Shown here: positions 1 through 11,373 of the stretch, piece by piece
Layout of the letters: every line of letters begins with the position of its first letter
Position numbering within the stretch: the stretch's first letter is position 1
NCBI GenBank assembly: GCA_016169945.1
Contig: JADLSH010000256.1
Span: forward strand, 930,001-994,000
Origin: Trachythela sp. YZ-2020
Taxonomy: Eukaryota; Cnidaria; Anthozoa; Malacalcyonacea; Clavulariidae
DNA length: 64,000 bases
Direction of reading: 5' to 3'
Notes under the pieces: model-generated
The model's input: only the letters and a program-made list of their open reading frames with translations
Databases searched by the model: none
What the model was told of the DNA's origin: nothing
Program-made: the position numbers and the translations under genes

Positions 1-1793
1 GCTGAAAATATTAAATACTATATACAGTGTAAACACCCTTTCCCCAGGAGAGGGGGGTTCTGGTTGTTTATTTCAGATAAGATTATGAGTGCGCTTATCC
101 GAGGGGGCTTGCTGGAGAGAGGAGGCTTAGCCGAAACAAGGGAAGTTACATGCTTATTGATAAAAGCCGAAATCACAGTAATGTACTAGTAATTGGAAAC
201 CACGCACCCCCTACCCAGGGAACAGCGGACATTAGATAAAGGTTGTGTCCTAAATCATTCTAATCCCCAACCTATACATGGCCTTCTTACTAGTCTAAAC
301 ATGACTACTACCATAATTGTTTTAAAATTCAACAAATTATTCTAAAATTTCCCCAATTTTGATCATTGGAGGCCAACATGCAATCCAGAGTTTGTCAAAG
401 TAGGTAAAGTAGGTAAATAGGGTAGGTAAAGTTTGCCAAAGTAGGTAAATATTTTGCATTTTGTCTGTTAGCTGTATCTTGCAATTTATACAAAGTCAAA
501 TAATACATTATCCTGTAAAAGCTATTTTTAGTAAAACAATGTCTATAGAGTATAGGGTAAATGTCGATGAACAAGGCTTAATAATGCATCTCGAACAGAC
601 GAATTCCCACTGATTCCCAGCCCATAATCCCTGGCCATCATGACACATATCTAACGTACGCTTTCTAATGCCCTGAGTACCCATGCAGGCATAACAGATA
701 GGCTAATCTGCAAATAAATCCCCGCTATTTCCAAGCATGTCCCGGAAAGGGGGGTGCGAGGCTTTCCATGACTGGTGCATAAGTTACATACTATCAAGCT
801 TATAGGTATATAATATGACATAGGAACCCTTAAATATTCAAACAGAAAAAAGTCAGGATGGCAAGAACCAGTCTGTTTTCAACATTTCATCTATTTCGAT
901 AAGTATAATTAATATGCCAATATTGTGATATGAACTTCCAGAACAATTCATAAATTGTTTCGTTTTCCTTTATTGAAAATAGTGCGGGGCCTATAAATTA
1001 CAGGCTAGAGGGCTTATCAACTTTCGAAATTTTAAGTGACGGTAAACTGATACTTTTAATAATTCCGACGGCCTTATATACAAGTGCTGAATTGCAGTGC
1101 CTGTAGTGCACAACATTTAATATTTTATATCAACAGTGTTCAAACTTATATAAATTGATAAACCACAGCATGATCCTGGTCAACTTTTATAGTCAGCATT
1201 GTCCGGTTCATATCGTCTTATATAAAGATCGATGATCGTTTTAATAACCGAGGTTTAACATTTTTAGCGTACGAACTTGGGTCGATAACAAAACCTGGCA
1301 TTTTCATGAATTCAGTTAAATACTTCATGTTAGCCACTGCGGGGAGGGAGCCTTCTCTCAGGCTATCCAGCGGAAATTTATTATTCAAGTCTGGGAAACT
1401 TTATATAAACTAAATTTTAACATTAGTGAATTTTTATAAATACAGTAAAATAAAATACTGCACTTTATATATTGAGGGAATTAAAATAAATACCAATCAA
1501 TGTTGAGTTTTACTTACTTAATGAACACATGGAAATCAAATACTATATTTGCAACGTAAATTCAAGCTTATTTGGTAAGTTTATAACACATATGTAAATT
1601 CGTTTGAATATTAAACTACAATGTATTGCCACATTGGAACATGCATGGTCACAGTTTTAATATATTCTGTACCCTTGGAATTTCCAAGATATTGACAAGG
1701 CATTCATGCATTTGGAAATTCTCAAAATATAGGATAGCAACCCCATGGGATGCACTAAATCTTCTCGTTCCTACATTCCAGCCACAACCCTAA
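1..1793. other. A+T-rich non-coding stretch
   Basis: I see no convincing exon, RNA gene or element terminus. There are short homopolymer-like G and C runs (near 50 and 745) and a local direct repeat of a GTAGGTAAA(G) motif around 400-450. Nothing else stands out. Confidence 0.5.
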
Positions 1794-2046
1794 TTTTTGT
1801 ATCTGCGTAGCAGATATAATGCCATCGTGTTGTAAATGTTAATGTTAAGTTAGCTTGTAGCCATTCAGCGACGAGCTTATATCAGCCAATCAGCGATTAG
1901 CTTACAAATCGACAATTGATGTTGATTATTTCAAGATGTCGGACTACTGAAGGGCGAAAATTGTAACATGAGTAAAATTTTTAATTTGACGGTGAAAATT
2001 ATGCATCAAACCAACGATCATTTTAATTTTGTATATTGTTTTGAAC

Positions 2047-2178
2047 ATGGCAAGAGTCGAGGGACTATTGGAAGTGGTTGATCGTATTTTACGCTGTGAA
2101 AATGATTCGCCAATTTACACAAAGTATTTACTTTACTTGACCTGCTATATATCAATATCATTTGAACCAGGAAACAAG
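2047..2178 (+). CDS. Putative first coding exon (44 codons), product unknown
   Basis: ATG at 2047 opens a frame starting MARVEGLLEVVDRILR that stays open for 44 codons to CAACAAG followed by a canonical GTAAGC donor at 2179, so the exon would end in phase 0. An AGCCAATCAG box lies about 160 bases upstream, which is compatible with a promoter. The frame continues only a few codons into the presumed intron. I do not recognise the peptide, and no downstream exon could be matched to it in this window. It is duplicated at 3199 with frame damage. The exon call is inference from the donor site, start context and duplication; it could also be a remnant of a mobile element gene. Confidence 0.4.
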
Positions 2179-2583
2179 GTAAGCCTTTTTAAATATTGTA
2201 CGACTATCCTGCATTATTCGAGCTTCTATTTCGACAAAGTTAACTCATAAAAGTGTTAAAATAATGCAATATTTATTCTCAACACTGTTTGTGTCAAAAT
2301 CGTCAAATCGAATTGTCATTTCGATAGTCAACATCACCTTATACTTTTGATATTTGATTGGTATAAAGATATAAGCACAGCTTGGCATTTCTTTCCAATC
2401 GCAGACGGTGACTACAGGGACGAAATGAGTTGATGGTATGTAATATTTATATGTGGTGTGTAAATAGTATTATAGTAGTGTTATATCCAACCTTTATTCT
2501 CTAGTATAAAAGACTAAAATGTGAAGATTTCAACAATTGTTTTAAAACATTGCGAGGATTGCGAGTTAAAAAATATTTTGTGG

Positions 2584-2741
2584 TCTTACACTGAGTTTCG
2601 TGGAGCGTGGGGGGAGCATGCGTTCTTGAGTATTTTTTGTAGTCTCAGACAACGTTTTTAGATCTTTCCCTGCGCGCTCGCATTTCCAAATCCCCTATTT
2701 TCCATATGCTCCCCCCACGCTTCATAACACCCTGTGTAAGA
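2584..2741. mobile_element. Foldback (MITE-like) insertion in duplication copy 1
   Basis: TCTTACAC...GCGTGGGGGGAGCAT at the left is mirrored by ATGCTCCCCCCACGC...GTGTAAGA at the right, giving ~30-40-bp imperfect arms around a ~90-bp middle. The corresponding place in copy 2 lacks it, so it inserted after the duplication or was lost from copy 2. Confidence 0.65.
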
Positions 2742-3198
2742 CGACTAAATATTTTTTAAAGCTGGCAAGCCTTTGCTGAGGAGAGTGCATTGCTCCCATG
2801 GGCTATAGGCCCTCATCCCCTTCGTGCAGAGTTTTTTAACGGTACACTGATCGACCTCATACTTTGACATCATTATACAATTATGCAAACACGCATGAGC
2901 AGATACATGTATGCGATGCGGACCTATTTTTGTATCTGCGTAGCAGATATAATGCTATCGACTTAGTATTAGCTTGTAGCCATTGCTTAGCTTGATAGTG
3001 TTAGCTTGTAGCCATTCAGCGACGAGCTTATATCAGCCAATCAACGATTAGCTTACAAATCGACCATTGATGTTGATTATTTCAAGATGGCAGACTACTG
3101 AAGGGCGAAAATTGTAAACATGAGTAAAATTTGTAATTTGATGGTGAAAATTATGCATCAAACCAACGATAATTTTAATTTTGTATATTCTTTTGAAC

Positions 3199-3326
3199 AT
3201 GGCAAGAGTCGAGGGAGTATTGGAAGTGGTTGATCGTATTTTATACGCTGTGAAAATGATTCGCCACCTGCTAATATCGTTTACTTGACCTGCTATATAT
3301 CAATATCATTTGAACCAGGAAACAAG
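3199..3326 (+). pseudogene. Decayed copy of the 44-codon first exon
   Basis: ATG at 3199 begins MARVEGVLEVVDRIL, as in the copy at 2047. A 2-base insertion (ATTTTATACGC) and a 6-base net loss further on change the length to 128 nt and introduce a stop after about 29 codons. The GTAAGC donor at 3327 is still intact. This shows the duplicated exon is not under coding constraint here. Confidence 0.6.
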
Positions 3327-3604
3327 GTAAGCCTTTTTAAATATTGTACGAATATCGTGCATTATTCGAGCTTCTATTTCGACAAAGTTAACTCATAAAC
3401 GTGTTAAAAAAATGCAATATTTATTCTCAACACTATTTGCGTAAAAATCGAATTGTCATTTCCATAGTCAATAGACAATAGCTGTCACCTTAAGATTTTT
3501 AATTGGTATAAGGATATAAGCACAGTTTGGCATTTATTTCCCAAACTGCTGTGACTAGGGGGACGAAAATAGTTGATGGTATGTAATATTTATATGTGGT
3601 GTGT

Positions 3605-3960
3605 CTTTTTAAATATTGTATGAATATCCTGCATTATTCGAGCTTCTATTTCGACAAAGTTCACTCATAAAAGTGTTTAAATAATGCCATATTTATTTTC
3701 AACACTATTTGGGTCAAATCGACAATAGTTCATGGTCATTGTTTCTCATTTCAATCGTCAACATCATCTTATATTAAATTTACTTTTGATATTTGATTGG
3801 TATAAAGATATAAGCACAGTTTGGCATTTCTTTCCGAAACTGTTGTGACTAGGGGACTAAATGAGTTGATGGTATGTAATATTTATATGTGGTGTGTAAA
3901 TAGTGCTGCTAACATAACCTTTATTCTCAAGTATAAAAGACTAAAATCTTAAGGTTTCAC
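3605..3960 (+). repeat. Third, partial copy of the intronic part of the unit
   Basis: From CTTTTTAAATATTGTA onward this repeats the region that follows the exon donor in copies 1 and 2 (about 2186-2540 and 3333-3605). It includes TTCGAGCTTCTATTTCGACA and the GATATAAGCACAG stretch. It is a nested partial duplication inside copy 2. Confidence 0.8.
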
Positions 3961-4130
3961 AATTGTTTAAAAAATTGCTCCCGTGGGCTATAGGCCTTCG
4001 TCCCTTTATGCACAGTTTTTTAAAAGCAACATAAACGTTCATCCACTCATTGAGTGATATTGACCTTGTGCATTGACGTCTATGCAAATACACATGCGCA
4101 GATACATGTACGCTTAGCGTACCTATTTTT

Positions 4131-4480
4131 TAGATTTCCAATTGATTGTGGTTCCAGGACTGAACTTAGTAATAGGTATTAGTATGCAATTCAATTTAAA
4201 AATACATGTTATTATATACTGGTTTATGTTCTTCATTGTATTAATTCCTGCAATTTGGTGGTATAACCTTAAAATTAGTAATGTGGCAAAATAACAAGCT
4301 AATTAATAATAAGTTTCAACTGGGTCTTGTTTACATGACAGTCCTCCAGACCCCCTGGGGTGTGAGGGGGGGAGTGGTGCTCTTTCAAAATACATTTACT
4401 ATGCACTATTAATTATGTGTTATTACTGTATTTTGCTTAAAGTACGATACTTGCATATTTAATTACAATGTTTTTTTTCT
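4131..4480. other. No feature recognised
   Basis: A+T-rich sequence with one C/G-rich patch near 4345-4375. No exon or repeat boundary was identified. Confidence 0.5.
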
Positions 4481-4590
4481 TAAATCGCCTTAAATCGCCC
4501 TAAAACGCCTTAAAACGCGTTACCTAAAAGTTGTGTTTTTTCTTAAATCGCCTAAACTCGCCTTAACTCGCATTATCTCGCGGCGAGTTA
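4481..4590. repeat. Degenerate short tandem repeat (TTAAATCGCC-like)
   Basis: Successive variants of CTTAAATCGCC, CTTAAAACGCC and CCTTAACTCGC follow one another with a 9-11-base spacing, ending at GGCGAGTTAAG directly before the reverse-transcriptase remnant. Confidence 0.7.
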
Positions 4591-5124
4591 AGATCCCAGA
4601 GCAGGCCTTTACTAAAAACAACTTACCTTACATAAACCAATCTGCTTACTGTCCATTTCACTCTTGGGAAACAGCATTACTGAACATAACAGATAAATGG
4701 TTGAAAGCAATGGAGCAAAGCAAACTAATTGGAAGTGTGTTCCTGGATCTCAGTAAGGCATTTGACTTAGTTAACCATAAAAACTTGTTATTTAAACTTA
4801 GTCAATACCACACAAGTGCTCATGCATTAAAATGGTTTGAATCATACTTAACCAATCGGACTAAACTATGCCCTTTTCCGGTTCTTTGTCAAACTCAATC
4901 AATATCGAAGTCGGTGTACCACAAAGTTCAATATGGGGCCGCTTTTATTTGCTGTTAACGTTTATGTAAATGATCTCCCACTGTCAATCAAGGAAGCTGA
5001 GACCGACATAAATGCGGACGATTCAACGATGTGGGCATGTGGTTCAAAATGTACCGAGAAAGGATCAATTTTAAACACAAATCTGAATACAGTAAATGAC
5101 TGGTTTATAAATTATACTAAATAA
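4590..5124 (+). pseudogene. Non-LTR reverse transcriptase fragment (palm, CR1/jockey-like)
   Basis: The frame shows a reverse-transcriptase palm. Motif A is FLDLSKAFDLVNH (about 4741-4779). A fingers/palm segment LKWFESYLTNR follows, and after a frame change near 4930 comes GPLLFAVNVYVNDLPLS. The catalytic pair appears as ADDST (usual YADDT) near 5007. The expected QGS-x-LGP segment is broken by the frame change, both ends are missing, and the frame stops at 5124. By family knowledge this is the polymerase of a LINE-type retrotransposon. It is a dead, 5'- and 3'-truncated fragment. Confidence 0.8.
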
Positions 5125-5246
5125 TAAGGAACCAAATATAAAGAAAACAAAATGTATACTTATTGGTACTATGCAACAGTGAACGAAGAACGTTGGATCT
5201 GACAATTAATCAAAGTCGACTTGAGAAAACAGATTGGCAAAAGCTA

Positions 5247-5279
5247 CAGTACTGCCTAGAAGTAACTTAACACAAATAC
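5247..5279 (+). other. Shared leader, possible element terminus (CAGTACTGCCTAGAAG)
   Basis: TA followed by CAGTACTGCCTAGAAGTAAC then TTAACAC. The same ~30-bp sequence recurs at 9849, again after TA and again directly before a 22-bp GCGGTT minisatellite. No inverted partner is visible nearby. Confidence 0.6.
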
Positions 5280-5410
5280 GCGGTTAACCGCGTGTCACAC
5301 GCGGTTTGACCGCAGGCGCACCGCGGTCTACCCGGAGGCCGCCCGCGGTCTGCCCGGAGGTTGCCCGCGGTTTTCCCGGGGGCTGCACGCGGATCGCCCG
5401 CGGTTGTGTG
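5280..5410. repeat. 22-bp GC-rich minisatellite (GCGGTT family), ~6 units
   Basis: Units start at 5280, 5301, 5323, 5345, 5367 and 5389, each beginning GCGGT or GCGGA and about 22 bp long, for example GCGGTCTGCCCGGAGGTTGC plus two bases. It is strikingly GC-rich in A+T-rich surroundings. The open frame across it (5306-5605) is composed of the repeat and is not taken as a gene. Confidence 0.85.
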
Positions 5411-5624
5411 GGCGTATTGAGGTTTGACCGTAACTCACGGAGGAACACTGAAACAGTACGACTAGCGAACTCGGAATTTTATATGGGCAAATTAGGATTC
5501 AGAAATCAGAATATAATATCACACGATATAATTTGGCAGTTTAATTTCCAACTTTGTCATTGGTATTACAATTTCATGTATATTGCAACCAGCCTAAAAA
5601 TTTAGTAAGTGATAGTGATATCGT

Positions 5625-7900
5625 AACTTGCGGGCGGTTAATATTCATAAATTCAAAACGGATGTACTAAATTATTTTCTTCTTAAGAATTTTACGACTA
5701 TGGATTTGGTATCACTGGTGAATGAGTATGATTGTCTTCATACTATCTTAGATAACCATGCGCCGATTAAATCCCGGGAAATTACATTGCGCCCTAAGGC
5801 ACCCTGGTATACTAACGAAATCGATGATAAGAAACGAATTCGGAGACAACTTGAGAGAAAATGGCATAAAACAAGGACGAATGCTGATTGGAATCGCTAT
5901 AAACAACAATGTTATGCTGTAAATAAACTTATCGACTCCTCAAAATCGGCTTACTATACCGACTTAATTAATAATGGATCATCTGATCAAAAAACCCTTT
6001 TTAGGACTGTAAGCAATTTGCTGCATACAAATACGATTATTCGCTATCCATCTTCTCCTGACCTAATGTCACTTGCCAACTCATTTAGTGATTTCTTCAC
6101 TCAGAAAATTGTTAAAATACGAGGTGATATCGAAGATGAACTCTTGATTAAAAACATAGAAAATCCTATACCTGATGCTGATTCATGTCCTTATGAATTT
6201 CACACAGGTGCTCCATTTGATCCAACGTGTCGCAACTAAATCCTGTTCTCTGGATCCACTCCCGGTGGTCATGCTAAATCACTGTTTTAAAGACATCTTA
6301 CCCGTTGTAGCTAGAATAATTAACCTCTCCTTGGAAAGTGGTACAATGCCTGACTCTTTGAAGATTGCTGTTGTTCAACCGTTATTAAAAAAGTACAATC
6401 TTTCCTATGAAGAATTCTGCAGTTTTCGTCCAATATCAAATTTGAAATTTGTCTCGAAATCTATTGAGAAAGCAGTTGCTGTACAATTAACTGATTATCT
6501 TACTGAAAATCATCTACAGTTGTACATGAGAAATTCCAGTCTGCTTATAAACCTTGTCATAGTACTGAAACAGCGCTATTGAGGGTTCAAAATGATATCC
6601 TTCAAGCCCTAGATAACGGTGATTCTGTTATTCTTGTCCTACTGGATCTGTCGGCGGCTTTTGATACAGTGGATCATTTAATGTTATTAACAAGACTATC
6701 GAAACGCTTTGGCATAAGGGGTCGTGTGTTGGATTGGCTTACCTCATACCTTACATCCAGGAAACAGTTTATTCGTGTTGAGGGAACTGATTCGTTATTG
6801 AGTGATCTTGATTGTGGTGTACCTCAGGATCTGTGTTGGGTCCTCTGTTGTATTCACTCTATACTGCCCCTCTCGCGGATGTGGCTAGGCGCCACAATCT
6901 GCGTTTTCACTTTTTTTCTGATGATGGACAACTTTACATTGCATTCAAAACGAATGATCGTGATGATTTAATATCATCTAAGATCCGTATGGAGAAATGT
7001 ATACTTGAATTGGGAAACTGGTTGATGTTGAATAAATTGAAACTAAATAGTGGCAAAACGGAGCTTATATTAGTCCATTCACGCTATCATCTGATGCCTC
7101 CCTTAAATTATATCATGGTGGGAAAGGAAAAATTGTGCCAACTGTTTCAGCAAGAAATCTGGGGGTGATTTTTGATGAGTGGATCAAATTAAGCGAACAT
7201 ATTAATGGTATCTGCAAGTCAGCTTACTACCATATTAGGAATATTTCAAGAATTAAGAAGTATCTACCTCGAAATTGTTTAGAAATAATTATTCATGCAT
7301 TTATAACCTCAAGATTGGATTATTGTAACTCCCTGTTGTATGGTGTACCCAAATATTTGCTTCAGAAGCTTCAGAGAGTCCAAAATACTGCAGCTCGTTT
7401 ACTAACTGATACTAAGAAATCGGCACATATCACCCCAGTTCTTATCGAATTGCATTGGTTACCTGTCCAATACCGTATTCAATTCAAGATTATACTTCTT
7501 GTCTACAAAGCTGTTAATGATCTTGCTCCATCGTATCTGAAGGAACTTATGCTGTGTCGTACTTCGCAGCGTACTCTTCGATCAAATGGAAATGAATTGC
7601 TCCAGATTCCTTATTCTAGACTAAAGACATATGGAGACAGATCGTTCTGTGTTGCTGGACCAAGATTGTGGAATGATTTACCTGTTCATCTTCGGATGTG
7701 TGAATCATTAACCATTTTTAAGAAGTATCTTAAAACATATCTTTTTAACTTGTTTTTAAATAGTGTATGATGTATTCTATAGTTTTAACATTCTTAACAC
7801 TAGTTTTAATATTGGATTTTGTATTACTGTAAAGCGCCTAGAACAGTCTTGGTTTGTGCGCTATATAAATGTTTATTATTATTATTATTATTGATAGTGA
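5625..7900 (+). mobile_element. CR1/L2-like non-LTR retrotransposon, 5'-truncated
   Basis: A single plus-strand element: end of the endonuclease-to-RT linker, complete RT domain, C-terminal domain, short 3' UTR. It ends in a GCGCTATATAAATGTTTATT stretch and an (ATT)n tail at 7869-7891, as is usual for CR1/L2-type elements. The 5' end, including the endonuclease, is missing. The 22-bp minisatellite lies just upstream of the truncation. Confidence 0.85.
5628..7770 (+). pseudogene. ORF2 of the CR1/L2-like element (linker, RT, C-terminal domain), frameshifted
   Basis: Segments in order: 5628-6239 is the linker upstream of RT (NHAPIKSREITLRPKAPWYT, then a basic region). 6240-6540 is RT fingers (LDPLPVVML, PDSLKIAVVQPLLKK, RPISNL). 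6579-6830 carries motif A LDLSAAFDTVDH and thumbward SYLTSRKQF. 6820-7130 has SVLGPLLYSLYTAPLADV and a motif C written FSDDGQLY. 7135-7770 is the C-terminal part (ARNLGVIFD, HWLPVQYRIQFK, YKAVNDLAPSYL, RLWNDLP). The frame changes at about 6235, 6540, 6825 and 7140, so no intact protein is possible. The domain order is that of CR1/L2-clade polymerases, which prime reverse transcription on nicked chromosomal DNA; this copy is inactive. Confidence 0.85.
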
Positions 7901-8101
7901 TAGTGATTTTAATAGATTCATAGTTTGCAGTTACAGAAAACTGTGCACTGAATTATCTACGAATATTTACAAGAAATAAATAGTCAAAATAGATTACCTA
8001 TAAATTAGTTTAGTTTAAAAAGTTTGATGAAATTGTTTTCCTAAAATTCCGATGGGAAAACATGAAGAATTTATATATACATTTAAAATTACCTAGATAT
8101 A

Positions 8102-8569
8102 TTACATATTTGAACTGTTAGAAATGACAAAGGAGTTTTTAAAACGATCGGTTCTGGTTCTTGGCACTAAAAGTTTACGGCTTCTTCTTAGGGAATATCG
8201 GCACGAGTTCTCCTTTGGAATCAGGTTGTTTAATTTATGGTTAGTATCAGAGTAGGCTTGGAGGAATAGTTTTTTGCACGCTTCCGATCGGCGATCACTC
8301 AAGGTTTCTAGATTAGCTAATAGTAAATGTTTATCAAGCTTAATAGTGTGTTTTGACGAAGCAAGTCTTTTAACGTAGCTAAGGTATTGCACAATTTTAC
8401 CACACAAATCGCTTATTGAACACAAACACAAAAACTCAAAGCAAATCCCCCAATAACTAGTCTGTAAATTTGGTAAAAAAAATTCTGGAATGCTGTCTGG
8501 GTCAATGGAATACTGTTTGGCAAAGTTCTGATACAGACGGACATGCAAAAGTAGTGCAGCTTGTTTCAC
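8102..8569 (-). pseudogene. C-terminal end of a non-LTR retrotransposon polyprotein
   Basis: On the minus strand the last ~80 residues (LETLSDRRSEACKKLF, HKLNNLIP, YSLRRSR, RTDRFKNSFV) match the usual ending of LINE polymerase C-termini: short LRR..R and a final ..RFKNSFVxxS motif before the stop. The preceding ~70 residues are not recognisable as RT palm, so the element is either truncated on its 5' side or strongly decayed. It lies in opposite orientation to the CR1/L2-like copy just upstream. Confidence 0.6.
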
Positions 8570-9028
8570 AGCGCAATGTAAGCTGACTCTTGAAGAAATA
8601 ATTCTTACAATATTGACATATACCTGTTATGTAGACAGTCAATTAAAATATGTGTAAATAGACTGACAGACAATAATTATTATGTTTGTTTGAGTGAGCA
8701 AGCGTAGTAGCGGCGTACATATATATATGATTGAGTACGTATCTCAGCCGTTTACTGTAATTTGTATAGCTTGAAAATGCGAGGTAGATACTGTATATAG
8801 TATTGCAGACGATGATATATGGTAGTTCAATAAACACTGCTAAGAATGGCTGCCGCACGTAATACAAATACGGAAGTTGTTATTCGGGCATAATTAAATT
8901 CTATATTAACTATGATTCGGGTTAGCGTATACGTAGCGTAAGGATATATAATTGTGAGTATTGTCTATCTCCATATGATATGTTCTATATATCACTGCGA
9001 GTTAAAATTCAGAGTAATCAACGATAAT
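8570..9028. other. No feature recognised
   Basis: A+T-rich, with a short (AT)n run near 8718-8728 and 8995. No exon or repeat terminus seen. Confidence 0.5.
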
Positions 9029-9848
9029 ATATATGGCAAATATTCATACCTCTAGACTTGCTTTTAACTATTGAAGCGATGATGTCATATACAATAACAC
9101 ATATCTTTTCCGGAGGCTAGTCCACAATGGGGAAAACTGGTTGAAGAAATTCTAGTCCCCAATGCAGAGATATTCGATCCATAAATCTCTCAGTGATATA
9201 CTGATGCGTTCAGAATAAATACAAACTTAAAGCTACAGTATCTATTCACCGGCGTCGCCAGGCGCGCTAATGAGTATTTTGGTATTTCCGGGACGTGGGA
9301 TGAGAACTTGTAAACAGTATGCAGATTACAAAACGAAAATTTGTCAGTATAAGTGAAAGAACATGCACGGTGTATTTTTCAACGGGATTTGCTAGCAAAA
9401 TCAAAGCAAACATTGTGCGGGAAAGCTTTATATAAGCGAAGTGAGATATCTGAGATTGAGACCCGAGTTTGATACAGGCTTTTCTTAATACAAGAAAGAT
9501 TATTGATGGATTTGATACACATTGGACACACTAGAGTAAGTAATTTGACTACCATAACAAATGTATGAAGTCAAATAATCTTAGCTAAATCCATCATTTA
9601 ACTATTAAAGCTTAACTTGACTTAAATGATCAAAATCGATTCTTTATCATCGTATGTTATGTGTATAACTTTGGGAGTTTCTGCGCATAAGCTCAGCTCT
9701 CTGTTACATATACACGTAACTACAATACACGGAAAGATGCGACAAAATCTGACTTGCAAACCTGAAGGTATGCGCTTACAATAATAATAGAGCGATTGAA
9801 TAGATTTATAAAAGTGTCGCTTATCACATTACGGTTTCTTGTTTACTA
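9029..9848 (+). repeat. Left arm of foldback element
   Basis: 820 bp ending at GTTTACTA. It pairs with 10281-11373 over its full length. Confidence 0.9.
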
Positions 9849-10280
9849 CAGTACTGCCTAGAAGTAAGTTAACACTGCGGTTCGGTTGCGGTTCGTGCGG
9901 TTAGCGGGTGCGGTTCGTGCGGTTAGCGGGTGCGGTTCGTGCGGTTAGCGGGTGCGGTTCGTGCGGTTAGCGGGTGCCGTGCGTGCGGTTCGCGGTTGCG
10001 GTTCGTGCGGTAATCACACGTCAAACAGAAAAACCACTGCGTCGTGTTCCGACGGTTTCCGATACAACTGTTATTATGCGCCAAACAGACTTGTTCCAAT
10101 ATGGATTAATTTGTTTACTAAATTACTACCTTCTCTAATAAACTGTATAACATACACAACTGATATGAATTTATATTATGAATATAAACAGAATGAGGTG
10201 TTAAGGAAAAATATAAACTCAGATAAACAAATGTGTCACCAATACAAACCCTACGGGTTTGCCGCATGATATTTGCGTGT
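9849..10280. other. Core of foldback: CAGTACTGCCTAGAAG leader, minisatellite and A+T-rich tail
   Basis: It begins with the same leader found at 5247, preceded by TA, then a 22-bp repeat array, then ~260 bp with no recognisable content. The leader-plus-array probably belongs to a different element family that inserted between the arms; that is inference. Confidence 0.55.
9876..10012. repeat. 22-bp minisatellite TGCGGTTCGTGCGGTTAGCG(GG), ~6 units
   Basis: At least four near-identical 22-bp units in the middle, flanked by variant units (GTGCCGTGCGTGCGGTTCGC). Each unit contains GCGGTT twice. It has the same period and core as the array at 5280-5410. Confidence 0.9.
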
Positions 10281-11373
10281 TAGTAAACAAGAAACCGTAA
10301 TGTGATAAGCGACACTTTTATAAATCTATTCAATCGCTCTACTATATTAATTCTACTTTGCTATAAAATATGAAGCAACGGTTGATAAAATGACAAGCTT
10401 GTTACACGTTGTCGACAGGCTTGCTACCGAGTACGAGCTTGTTAAGCCAACAACTTGTGAACAAGATGTGAGATTTTTACATGGGTGCGTAAATAAACCT
10501 AGTAACTTTTTGTCATACGCGTATCAGTTTAAAATCCTGTAGGAAAGGGTTTATATAGCATGCAGCAAATTCCGAAGTCAACAACGCATTAATTTATAAA
10601 AAAATATTTAACTATTATTGTAAGCGGATACCTTTACGTTTGCAAGTCAGATTTTGTCGCATCTTTCCCTGTATTGTAGTTACGTGTATATGTAACAGAG
10701 AGCTGGGCTTATGCGACACAAATTCCCCAAGTTATACACATAACATACGATAATAAAGAATCGATTTTGATAATTTAAGTCAAGTTAATCTTTAATAGTT
10801 AAATGATGGATTTAGCTAAGATTATTTGACCTCACAGATTTGTTATGGTATTCAAATATATAAATATTTCTATTTACTTACTCTAGTGTGTCCAATGTCC
10901 ATCAATAATCTTTCTTGTATTAAGAAAAGCCTGTATCAAACTCGGGTCTCAATCTCAGATCTCTCACTTCGCTTATATAAAGTTTTCCCGCACAATGTTT
11001 GCTTTGATTTTGCTAGCAAATGTCGTTGAAAAATACACCGTGCATGTTCTTTCAATTATACTGACAAATTTTCGTTTTGTAATCTGCATACTGTTTACAA
11101 GTTCTCATCCCACGTCCCGGAAATACCAAAATACTCATTAGCGCGCCGGGCAACGCCGGTGAATAGAGAGCTTTAAGTTTTTATTTATTCTGAATGCATC
11201 AGAATATCACTGAGAGATTTATGAATCGAATATCTCTGCATTGGGGACTAGAATTTCTTCAACGAATCTTTCCCATTGGGGACTAGCCTCCGGAAAAGAT
11301 ATGTGTTATTGTATATGACATCATCGCTTCAATAGTTAAAAGCAAGTCTAGAGGTATTAATATTTGCCATATG
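10281..11373 (-). repeat. Right arm of foldback element, with ~270-bp extra insertion
   Basis: Reverse complement of 9029-9848. The extra length comes from about 10342-10611, which has no partner in the left arm. It is bordered by ACTAT on both sides, a possible 5-bp target duplication. Confidence 0.85.

Larger units (their letters stand above)
1794..2926 (+). repeat. Tandem duplication, copy 1 of a ~1.13-kb unit
   Basis: Both copies open with the same stretch TTTTTGTATCTGCGTAGCAG (1794 and 2927). They then run in parallel through a CCAAT-containing upstream region, a short exon and its GTAAGC donor, and finish at a shared segment ending ACCTATTTTT. Copy 1 differs mainly by an inserted foldback element at 2584-2741. 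Seen directly by line-by-line comparison. Confidence 0.85.
2927..4130 (+). repeat. Tandem duplication, copy 2 of the ~1.13-kb unit
   Basis: Aligns with 1794-2926 from TTTTTGTATCTGCGTAGCAG onward. It lacks the foldback of copy 1 but carries an extra internal repeat of the post-exon region (see 3605-3960). Confidence 0.85.
9029..11373. mobile_element. 2.3-kb foldback element (long inverted repeat)
   Basis: The left arm (from ATATGGCAAATATT) is read back by the right arm ending AATATTTGCCATAT. Shared landmarks in inverse order are ACCTCTAGACTTGC, TTTTCCGGAGGCTAGTCC, TAATGAGTATTTTGGTATTT, GTAAACAGTATGCAGATTAC and AAGTGTCGCTTATCACATTA. There are only scattered substitutions and indels. The ~430-bp core separates the arms. 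No protein of its own is apparent, so it is non-autonomous. Confidence 0.9.

Noticed and set aside
5306..5605. 99-residue frame across the GC-rich minisatellite
   Set aside because: The N-terminal half is a translation of the 22-bp repeat and the rest has no recognisable content.
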